Assembly (NCBI RefSeq): GCF_046630445.1
Contig: NC_092339.1
Span: 74,283,501 to 74,347,500, forward strand
Length of the DNA: 64,000 nt
Direction of reading: 5' to 3'
Source of the DNA: Rutidosis leptorrhynchoides
Taxonomy: Eukaryota > Streptophyta > Magnoliopsida > Asterales > Asteraceae
Shown here: piece after piece, positions 56,323 to 64,000 of the stretch
How the letters are laid out: the number at the start of each line of letters is the position of its first letter
Position numbering within the stretch: position 1 is the stretch's first letter
Program-made: the position numbers and the translations under genes
Notes under the pieces: model-generated
What the model was told of the DNA's origin: nothing
Seen by the model: only the letters and a program-made list of their open reading frames with translations
Databases searched by the model: none

Positions 56323-57711
56323 CTAGGGATGATACTGATACCAGTAGGGGTTCCATGCATAACCGTATGTGTTATAGAATGCTTCGGCTGGGTTATACGT
56401 AGGATACGGTGGTTGGATCTCTATAGACCATGGAGGAAATACGGGCGATGGAGTAGGAATATAGTTTCTACCTACATGTTGGCAATGAGCTATGATTTGG
56501 TTTTGATGAACTTGCCAATCTTCAAATGCTCGATGTCTAGCATTTTCATACTCTTGTGAAGCTATAAACCTTTGCATTTCTGTCATTTCATTTCCTCCTC
56601 CCACATTACCTGGCTGTTGGTTTCTCTCAACCTGTGGATGTCTACCATGGTATTGTACTTCGGCGTTATTTCGCCTCTTCAAAACTTTCGCACCATGGTA
56701 TACATTTAAACCTATTGTATCACGGGGTTCTGGTTCTTCGACTAATAATCCCCCCCGACTTATATCCACACCGAGATATTCAGCAATCAAAGTAATAAAT
56801 ATACCACCTCCTATTATGCTATGCGGTCTCATCCCCCTAACCATAGCTGATAAATAATAACCCACACAATACGGTATACTTACAGCGCTTTGTGGGTCTC
56901 GAATACACATATGGTAAAACAAATCCTGTTCATTTACCTTTTCCTTATTCTTACCTCTTTGTGTAATCGAATTAGATAAAAACCTATGAATTACTCTTAA
57001 CTCTGCTCTATCTATATCCAAATAAGAGTAATTTCCCCCTTTAAATCGGTGATGGCTAGTCATTTGATTCCATACACCATGCGTATCAAAATTTCCGTCT
57101 ATCTTTCTACCATTTAGTATCAACCCTCTACAATCGGCAGATGCTAACTCCTCAGGCGTATATATACGTAAAGCCTGAGCCATGTCTAGTAAAGACATGT
57201 GGCGCATCGAACCTCCTAACAAAAATCTAATAAAAGATCGATCGGTTAAACTAACTACCCGATCATTTATTTCTATACTACACAACAATTCTTCACACCA
57301 TACTTTATATACAGGTCTACGCATGTTGAATAAACGTACCCAATCGTTAAAAGTAGAATTACCATACCTCTGTGTAAGTAATTCCCTAATTGGCCCGGCT
57401 AATTCTACAGCTTCTAACGGTGCCCATTCTATTACCCTAGGTACTTCAAGAGCTTTAGAATGAAGAGTATGCAAACCCCTTTGGTATTTTGGATAATATA
57501 TCCAACGTCTGTCAAATCTCAAGTTCGGGTGCAAATCTTCCAAGTGCATATCTGAAAATGTCATAACTGGATGAGGTATATCTTGTTTGTAGTAGTTATC
57601 CACCTCCTGTTGTTCCGCATTCTCAGCAGGAGCATTGCGAGCTTGAGATGAAGATTCACCCCTTTCAGTCGTTTTTCTTGAGTAATTCCTTGATAGCATC
57701 CTTCTCAACAT
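56323..57711 (-). CDS. Athila ORF1-like protein in the envelope position
   Basis: 462 residues, one open frame. The middle (about residues 95-330) resembles the Athila retrotransposon ORF1 protein family: WVRLFNMRRPVYKVWCEELL, SFIRFLLGGSMRHMSLLDMA, LRIYTPEELASADC, then YLDIDRAELRVIHRFLSNS. The C-terminus is Pro/Tyr/Asn-rich. No signal peptide and no convincing membrane segment; GGGIFITLIAEYLGV is the most hydrophobic stretch. It occupies the place of an envelope gene, after pol and before the 3' LTR, but nothing in it indicates an envelope function. It has its own leader with a TATA-like site at 57825-57832. It is open while pol of the same element is broken. Confidence 0.75.
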   Translation of the reverse strand: MLRRMLSRNYSRKTTERGESSSQARNAPAENAEQQEVDNYYKQDIPHPVMTFSDMHLEDLHPNLRFDRRWIYYPKYQRGLHTLHSKALEVPRVIEWAPLEAVELAGPIRELLTQRYGNSTFNDWVRLFNMRRPVYKVWCEELLCSIEINDRVVSLTDRSFIRFLLGGSMRHMSLLDMAQALRIYTPEELASADCRGLILNGRKIDGNFDTHGVWNQMTSHHRFKGGNYSYLDIDRAELRVIHRFLSNSITQRGKNKEKVNEQDLFYHMCIRDPQSAVSIPYCVGYYLSAMVRGMRPHSIIGGGIFITLIAEYLGVDISRGGLLVEEPEPRDTIGLNVYHGAKVLKRRNNAEVQYHGRHPQVERNQQPGNVGGGNEMTEMQRFIASQEYENARHRAFEDWQVHQNQIIAHCQHVGRNYIPTPSPVFPPWSIEIQPPYPTYNPAEAFYNTYGYAWNPYWYQYHP

Positions 57712-57824
57712 GATTTTAGTAAAAGATTTGATGAAAAACGGCCCAAAATTACGAATTTGAGATGTGTTTGTGTGTGTATTTCGCAGTATTTTGTGGGTGT
57801 GGAGTGTGCAACTGATCTGTTCGG

Positions 57825-57900
57825 CCTTTTATTTTTTTTCTGGGTTTTGGTCTCTCCGCGAGTCGCGGCATTTGACTCTTTCAAACTCCGCGAGTCGCGG
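57825..57900 (-). promoter_or_regulatory. Internal promoter module before the envelope-position ORF
   Basis: Minus-strand ATAAAAGG at 57825-57832, then CCGCGAGTCGCGG at 57856-57868 and again at 57888-57900. Distances (24 bp and 32 bp) match the LTR promoter at 53707-53781 within one base. The ORF start codon lies 114 bp downstream of the TATA-like site, leaving a leader of about 85 nt. Confidence 0.6.
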
Positions 57901-57911
57901 TGCTTTTTTTT

Positions 57912-58880
57912 TTCTTTCTTTTTTTTTTCTTTTTTTTTATAAATCTTAACTTATAAAACAAATATAAAATAAATTTAAAATTTTGTTTTTCTTTGTTTTA
58001 GGACGAGGTCGTTTCGGATCGATGTCCTAGTCCGTCCTTCGACAAAATTTTAAAATTTGTCTTTTTCAAGTGATTGTTTTAAAAGCTTAGATTTTTGGGT
58101 TTTTTTTAATATTTTTGGCATACTTTAATTCAATAAGATTAAAAATAATGATAATAAAAGTTCTCGTCCCTCCCTCGGGTAAAGCAATTTCGGTTCAAAG
58201 ACCTAGTCTTCAACTCACGACGAATTTTAAAAATCATATTTTTAACTTAGCGAAATAAAGTAAATTTTTGTTTTTAAATTCACACCAAACTTAAATTTAA
58301 AATATGCATAAAATTAAAAATTCACACCAAACTTAAATAAAAATTCATATTATAAATTCACACCAAACTTATATTATATTTTTGTTTTTATACATACAAA
58401 ATTATATTAAAAAGATTAATTTTTCAAATATTTACAATTTTAAATATATTAATTTAAAAAGTTTACAATATTAATTTAAGATTTATATATTAATTTTAAA
58501 AAACATGGTAAAAATAAAATTAAAAATCTTTTTGGTCTTTTATCCCACTTTAATCAATCAAATATTATCAAAAATATGCGCCCCTCTTTTCGGTAAAGTA
58601 ATTTCGGTTCCATGACCTAATTTAACTCATGACGAATTTTTAAAATATTTTGGGTTGATTGATTAAAGATATTTATACCTTAAGAATAAACATTAAATTT
58701 CGCAGTGATGTAATAAATTTTTGTATGATATCAATAATTTCGGTCGCCAAACCTAATTTTATTCAATACCAATTTAATACTTTATAGCGAACAAATTAGC
58801 GTTTATTATCAAAAGGTTAAAAATAAAAATAAAAATAAAAAAAATAAAAACTGTACAGACTTACCTGTGAGATAGTATTC
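57912..58880 (-). mobile_element. Spacer between the zinc-knuckle and envelope-position ORFs
   Basis: Non-coding, very AT-rich. On the plus strand a loose unit TTTCGGTNNNNNNACCTARTTT plus CGAATTTT recurs near 58012, 58188, 58605 and 58738, and ATTCACACCAAACTTA occurs three times (58281, 58320, 58356). ORFs at 57757-57949 lie over poly-T runs and are rejected. Confidence 0.55.
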
Positions 58881-59297
58881 TTAGTTATATGATCTATCCC
58901 ATTCATAAAATAGTCGGTTTAATTGGTTTTCCATGGCTACATAGGCGTAACCTCGAGCATTCAGTGTTTTTTCTTCTAAACATATGAACGGTCCGTCTCT
59001 GCATAAAGTAACAAATTCGGTATTTGAATAGGTTTGATTATTTGAACATTTACCTCCATGTGACCATTTTCCGCATTTGTGACATCTTTCAAGGTGTCGT
59101 GCTCTTCTTTTCGTTGCGGATTTTGATTTTCCTTTACCAAATTGTAACTTATTATCTTCGCATCTGGATTCTTTTCTTACTCCGTCCAATCTTTCTCTGA
59201 TTACTGATACTATTTCACTCGGAAGTGTGTCATTATTACGTTTAGTGATCAAAGCGTGTAGCATTAGACCATGGTTTAGTTCACAGGCAGTCTTCAT
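58881..59297 (-). CDS. Small zinc-knuckle ORF after Athila pol
   Basis: 138 residues. After a helical N-terminus (MKTACELNHGLMLHALITKR) and a basic stretch (KGKSKSATKRRARHLER) comes CHKCGKWSHGGKC, a CX2CX4HX3C knuckle one residue shorter than the usual Gag type. The rest, FVTLCRDGPFICLEEKTL, is not recognised. It lies 166 bp after integrase on the same strand and is not part of the gag frame. It could bind nucleic acid; its role is unknown. Confidence 0.6.
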   Translation of the reverse strand: MKTACELNHGLMLHALITKRNNDTLPSEIVSVIRERLDGVRKESRCEDNKLQFGKGKSKSATKRRARHLERCHKCGKWSHGGKCSNNQTYSNTEFVTLCRDGPFICLEEKTLNARGYAYVAMENQLNRLFYEWDRSYN

Positions 59298-59463
59298 TTC
59301 CTAAAAAAAAAAAAAAAATTCAGAATGGGGGGAGAAGACTAGTTCTTTAGGGTCTGCTAGGGAAAGATCATTCGGGTTCCATTTTCGAGAACTACATGAA
59401 AACAGACAATCTAACTCTAACAGAAATACATATTATCCTTTAAAGACTTGATTCTCCCCACAC

Positions 59464-60723
59464 TTAGTTAGCTGTGGTATCGAAATTGTGATTAACTTCA
59501 TTGTCAACTTCCATTGGACTATCTATGTACTGTTTAACTCTGTGACCATTAACCTTAAATTCAATTCCATTTGAATTTATTAATTCTATCGTTCCGTATG
59601 GGAAAACTCTTTTGACTATGAATGGTCCAGACCATATTGATTTCAATTTTCCAGGAAATAGCTTGAATCGTGAATTGAAAAGAAGAACTCTGTCTCCTTC
59701 TTTAAATTCTTTTAAACTTCTGATTCTTTTATCATGCCATTTCTTCGTTCTTTCCTTATAGATTAATGAATTTTCGTATGCTTCATGTCTTAATTCTTCT
59801 AATTCGTTTAGTTGACTTAATTGTAGACGTTCGGCTTCATGTAAATCAAGATTACATGTCTTCAAAGCCCAAAATGCTTTGTGTTCAATTTCTACTGGAA
59901 GATGACATGCTTTTCCGTAGACGAGTTTAAAAGGTGTGGTTCCAATTGGAGTTTTGTAGGCTGTTCTAAAAGCCCAGAGTGCATCCTCCAATTTAATGGA
60001 CCATTCCTTTGGATTTGATCCTACGGTTTTCTCTAGAATACGTTTTAAAGCTCGGTTGGTATTTTCAACTTGTCCACTTGTTTGTGGATGATATGCGGTG
60101 GAGATTTTATGAGTTACTCCATATCTTTTGAGAACTTTCTCAAGTTGATTATTACAGAAATGAGTACCCCGATCACTTATTAAAGCTTTCGGTGTTCCAA
60201 ACCTTGCAAAAAGACGTTTTAAAAAGTTGACTACAACTCGTGCATCGTTAGTTGGGAGAGCTTGTGCTTCCGCCCATTTAGATACATAATCAATGACTAC
60301 GAGAATATAGAGATTGTTATGAGATTTTGGAAATGGACCCATAAAGTCAATACCCCAAATGTCAAATACTTCACATACTTGGATGACATTTTGTGGCATT
60401 TCATCACGTTGACTTATTTTTCCGGCCCTTTGACAAGCATCACAGGATTTGCAAAGAAGGTGTGCGTCTTTGTAAATTGTAGGCCAATAGAATCCAGCAT
60501 CATAAACTTTTCTTGCTGTTAGTTGAGGCCCATAATGCCCTCCTGTTGGTCCTGTGTGACAATGGTTTAAAATTTTACTAGCTTCATCTCCAAATACACA
60601 TCGGCGTATTATTCCATCTGGACAACTTTTAAACAAATGTGGATCTTCCCAGAAATAGTGTTTTATATCACTGAAGAATTTCTTTAGTTTTTGGTACGAT
60701 AACCCCTTTTTCAAGGAATCCAC
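59464..60723 (-). CDS. Athila integrase
   Basis: 419 residues, in a different frame from the RT-RNase H part. The HHCC zinc region has [12 protein letters not shown] and [12 protein letters not shown]. The catalytic core has [14 protein letters not shown] (first Asp), [12 protein letters not shown] (second Asp) and [16 protein letters not shown] (Glu). The C-terminus carries [16 protein letters not shown], a GPF/Y-like module. It inserts the DNA copy into the genome. It is joined to upstream pol only across a frameshift near 60710 in an A/G run, so it is not translated from the same frame here. The nominal Met is not a true start. Confidence 0.92.
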   Translation of the reverse strand: MDSLKKGLSYQKLKKFFSDIKHYFWEDPHLFKSCPDGIIRRCVFGDEASKILNHCHTGPTGGHYGPQLTARKVYDAGFYWPTIYKDAHLLCKSCDACQRAGKISQRDEMPQNVIQVCEVFDIWGIDFMGPFPKSHNNLYILVVIDYVSKWAEAQALPTNDARVVVNFLKRLFARFGTPKALISDRGTHFCNNQLEKVLKRYGVTHKISTAYHPQTSGQVENTNRALKRILEKTVGSNPKEWSIKLEDALWAFRTAYKTPIGTTPFKLVYGKACHLPVEIEHKAFWALKTCNLDLHEAERLQLSQLNELEELRHEAYENSLIYKERTKKWHDKRIRSLKEFKEGDRVLLFNSRFKLFPGKLKSIWSGPFIVKRVFPYGTIELINSNGIEFKVNGHRVKQYIDSPMEVDNEVNHNFDTTAN

Positions 60724-61102
60724 ATACTAAGTAGTTTGCATAGTCTGCAAACCATGGTATTTCATTATAATCTATCTTCAATAGATATTCATCAGAAAAG
60801 TTGTCTTGTATGGCCAATTCATTTAGAACTTCTAATTCAGGATTTTCAAGACGAGAAAGATGATCAGCGGCGAGATTTTCTGCTCCTCTTTTATCTCGGA
60901 TTTCAATATCGAATTCTTGTAAGAGTAAGATCCAACGGATTAATCTTGGTTTGGCATCTTGTTTCGAAAATAGGTATCTAAGAGCAGAATGGTCGGTATA
61001 GACCACCGTTTTTGCTAGAACGAGATATGAACGAAATTTGTCAAAAGCAAAGACAATAGCAAGGATTTCTTTTTCAGTAGTTGTATAATTTATTTGTGCT
61101 CC
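60668..61102 (-). pseudogene. Athila RNase H end and linker, out of frame with integrase
   Basis: Continues the RT frame after the TAA at 61103-61105. It shows [30 protein letters not shown] and [10 protein letters not shown], the usual end of RNase H. The frame ends at 60668 after the frameshift, overlapping the start of the integrase frame. Confidence 0.85.
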
Positions 61103-63163
61103 TTATAACGTCTTACTAGCATAATATATAGGTTGAAATCGTTTTTCAATCTTTTGTCCTAAAACGGCTCCCATTGCAAAATCACTTGCATCGCACATAA
61201 GTTCAAACGGTAGATTCCAATTTGGTGTTATCATGATCGGCGCATTAGTAAGTTTCTCTTTAAGAATATTAAAAGATTTGATGCATTCATTTGAAAAGAT
61301 GAATGGAGCATCCTTTTCTAGGAGTTTATTCATAGGAGTGGCAATTTTAGAAAAATCTTTTATGAAACGTCGGTAAAAACCGGCATGCCCTAGAAAACTC
61401 CTAACTCCTCTAACATTGGTGGGATGTGAAAGTTTAGCAATTACATCTACTTTAGCTCTATCCACTTTAATTCCTTCTTTTGAAATTTTATGACCAAGAA
61501 CGATGCCTTCTTTAACCATGAAATGGCATTTCTCCCAATTAAGTACTAGATTTGATTGTTCGCATCTAATAAGCATTCGTTCCAGATTAACTAGATATGA
61601 TTCAAATGTATCACCGAAGACTGAAAAGTCATCCATGAAAACTTCCATGCATTCTTCTATCATGTCGTGAAAAATCGCCATCATGCACCTTTGAAAGGTT
61701 GCAGGGGCGTTGCAAAGTCCAAATGACATGCGTTTGTAAGCAAAAGTACGATAAGGGCACGTGAACGTGGTTTTCTCTTGATCTTCGGGTGCTATTGGAA
61801 TTTGAAAATATCCGGAAAATCCATCTAGAAAACAATAGTAACTGTTTCCGGCTAATCTTTCCAACATTTGATCAATAAAAGGTAAGGGAAAGTGATCTTT
61901 TCTGGTGGCGTCATTTAATTTTCTATAATCAATACACACACGCCATCCTGTTACAGTCCTAGTAGGAATAAGCTCATTTTTCTCATTTGTAATGACAGTC
62001 ATGCCACCCTTCTTAGGCACGCATTGAACTGGGCTTACCCATGGACTATCAGAGATTGGATAAATTAAACCTGCATCAAGCAGTTTAATAATTTCTTTCT
62101 TAACAACATCTTGCATGTTAGGATTTAGTCTTCGTTGGCGTTGCATATACGTTTTATGACCTTCTTCCATAAGGATTTTATGTGTGCAATATGAAGGACT
62201 TATTCCTTTAATATCATGAATCTTCCATGCAATGGCTGGTTTATGAGCTTTTAGCACAGAAATGAGTTGTGATTTTTCATTTTCAGTAAGAGAAGACGAT
62301 ATTATTACAGGTAATTCAGATTCACCATGTAAATAAGCGTATTCCAAATGGTTTGGAAGTGGCTTTAACTCTAATGTCGGAGGTTCTTCTATCGATGATT
62401 TATATCGATATCTGTCTTCTTCTTTTAGCATTTGAATTTCTTCTGTTGTTGGTTCATATCCATTAGCTATTAGTGTAGCTAACATTTCAGCTTCATCAAT
62501 TGGTTCATTACCTTCTCCTAAAGAACATTCTCCTGTTCCTTGTAATTCTGGAAATTCTTCTAATAATTCTGTATGTGAGTCTATAGTTTGAATATAATAA
62601 CATGTATCATCTGCAGATTGCGGTTGTTGCATTGCTCTATCAACTGAAAAGGTAACACTCTCATCCTCTATACTTAGGGTCAATTTTTTACCAAACACGT
62701 CTATCATTGCTTTAGCCGTGTTTAAGAATGGTCTTCCTAATATGAGAGGAACTTGAGAATCTTCTTCCATGTCTAGAACAACAAAATCTACTGGAAATAC
62801 TAAAGTACCAACTTTAACTAGCATGTTCTCCATTATCCCTCTAGGATATTTTATTGATCGATCGGCTAGTTGTATACTTATTCTTGTTGGTTTCAATTCT
62901 CCAAGGTCTAGTTTAGCGTATAGTGAATACGGCATTAAATTTATACTAGCACCTAAGTCTGTCAATGCTTCTATTGAACTAAGACTACCCAGAAAACATG
63001 GAATTGTGAAACTTCCTGGATCAGATAGTTTTTCTGGTATCTTATTCAACAGCACTGCTGAACAATTAGCATTCATAGTAATGGCCGAGAGTTCTTCCAT
63101 TTTCTTTTTATTTGAGATTAGATCTTTCAGAAATTTAGCATATCTAGGCATTCCTGAAATCAC
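61103..63163 (-). pseudogene. Athila protease, RT and RNase H start, stopped by TAA
   Basis: 686 residues. The protease has D-L-G-A-S (Asp codon at 62957-62959) and LGRPFLNTAKAMIDV. RT has WRVCIDYRKLNDATRKDHFPLPF and YCFLDGFSGYFQI, and the F-M-D-D active site at 61628-61633. RNase H begins at LMCDASDFAMGAVLG. It ends at TAA (61103-61105), and homology goes on in the same frame. The upstream part is separated from gag by an in-frame TAG (63191-63193). Confidence 0.93.
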
Positions 63164-63190
63164 ATCAATGAAAGGAAGATTTACATTTAT

Positions 63191-64000
63191 CTATTTAAAC
63201 ATATCCAAGAATTTGGATTGCTCGGCTTCAAGTTTTTCTTTTTTCATTTTACTCGGGTAAGGAAGTGGTGGCTGGTATGGTTTAACATAAGGTTTATCCT
63301 TAGCTGTGTTATCTTCATTAACCTTTTCAACTACCGGTTCTTTTTCCTTATCTTGATCAGGTTGTGGTTCTTGTGGAGTATGAATAGCTTCATCAGAAGT
63401 TACAGGTATTTCAGGTGGTTTAAGTGTTGTACCACTTCTTGTGGTAATGGCTTTAGATGTTTCATTTCGGGGGTTTGCATTTGTATCACTAGGTAAACTT
63501 CCCGGTTTTCTTTCACCTATTAACCTTGCTAGGTTACTTACTTCTTGTTCCAAGTTTTGAATAGAAGCTTGTTGATTTCTAAATGCTTGAGCATTTTGTT
63601 CATTAGTTTGTTTCTGGGATGTGAAAAACTGCGTTTGAGTTTCAACTAGCTTCGTCATCATATCTTCTAAATTCGGCTTTTTATCATCGGGTTGTGGTGG
63701 TTTGTTTTGAAAATTAGGTCTTTGCTGGTTGTAAGTATTATTGGATACTTGTTGATTGGTAGGACCTTGTTGGTTGTTGTATGGAATATTTCAATTATAA
63801 TTCTGGTTTTGATTGTAGATCGGTCTTGGCGGTTGATAATTATTCTGATAATTATTTCCAGGCCTTTGGTTTATGTATGAAATATTCTCTCTTTGTTCCA
63901 TTGTTAATTCAATACTGAGACAATCTTTTGTCAAATGTGGTCCTCCACACTGCTCACAACTAATTCGTATTGAGTGGATATCTTTAGTCATCTTTTCCAT
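63191..64000 (-). pseudogene. Athila gag C-terminal part, two stops
   Basis: Two frames in the same register (63791-64000 and 63191-63661), separated by an in-frame TGA at about 63790. The first has a zinc knuckle, CEQCGGPHLTKDC (CX2CX4HX4C), and a Gln/Asn-rich stretch (NNYQNNYQPPRP); the second has NLARLIGERKPGSLPSDT and a Pro-rich tail, typical of Athila gag between the knuckle and the protease. The N-terminus lies beyond the window. Confidence 0.88.

Larger units (their letters stand above)
52380..64000 (-). mobile_element. Right Athila element, minus strand, cut by window edge
   Basis: Order on the minus strand: gag (from beyond 64000), protease-RT-RNase H, integrase, a small zinc-knuckle ORF, an Athila ORF1-like protein, 3' untranslated region, 3' LTR. 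The integrase and protease sequences match the Athila lineage of Ty3/gypsy. In-frame stops at about 63791, 63191 and 61103 and a frameshift near 60710 interrupt the polyprotein. The 5' LTR, primer site and target duplication are outside the window. Confidence 0.9.

Noticed and set aside
57757..57949. Two overlapping 61-residue ORFs
   Set aside because: Driven by poly-T/C runs next to the GC palindromes, on the opposite strand to the element.

Overview
This window is plant nuclear DNA: AT-rich, with spliced genes and dense nested retrotransposons. The one clear intact host gene encodes translation initiation factor eIF3i. The LTR families look like those of daisy-family (Asteraceae) genomes, but that is recollection, not proof.

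Layout, left half (1-31 kb). An old Athila-type Ty3/gypsy element lies on the minus strand, from its 3' LTR (about 2.9-4.35 kb) to its primer binding site (29,723-29,740) and the start of its 5' LTR. It lacks reverse transcriptase and integrase, and its protease has lost the catalytic Asp. Later insertions split it. (1) A 7.1-kb solo-LTR locus (6,060-13,206; target duplication GTGAG) itself holds a second solo LTR (8,706-12,233; TATAC). (2) A nearly intact 13.1-kb Tekay/Del-like chromovirus (16,301-29,409; TCAGT, LTRs of 3,252 bp) sits inside gag. (3) Two stacked LTR fragments lie at the left edge. The chromovirus is the most striking object: between its primer binding site and gag it carries an acidic-protein ORF and an intact F-box protein ORF.

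Middle (30-44 kb). There is a 5'-truncated LINE, two or three SINEs, a 7SL (SRP) RNA locus with a Pol III-type promoter and tandemly duplicated tail, a decayed RRM gene carrying a hAT-like MITE, and a foldback element. A very young Ty1/copia element (37,940-43,871) has LTRs with no difference seen by eye and target duplication CCAAA. It lies about 310 bp upstream of the eIF3i start codon, just outside a run of GGCCCA (site II) promoter motifs.

Right (44-64 kb). The eIF3i gene has eight exons encoding 327 residues. After a repeat-rich spacer comes a second Athila element on the minus strand, running off the right edge. It has gag, protease-RT-RNase H, integrase, a small zinc-knuckle ORF, an Athila ORF1-like protein in the envelope position and a 3' LTR. 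It has three in-frame stops and a frameshift.

Structures beyond ordinary annotation: nine hairpins with a constant loop and changing stems (717-1,028); a TATA plus paired GC-palindrome module found in the right-hand Athila LTR and again before its envelope-position ORF; a hairpin plus AAGTGTGGGA motif whose stems differ between copies; and a 16-bp copy of the chromovirus polypurine-tract junction just before gag.
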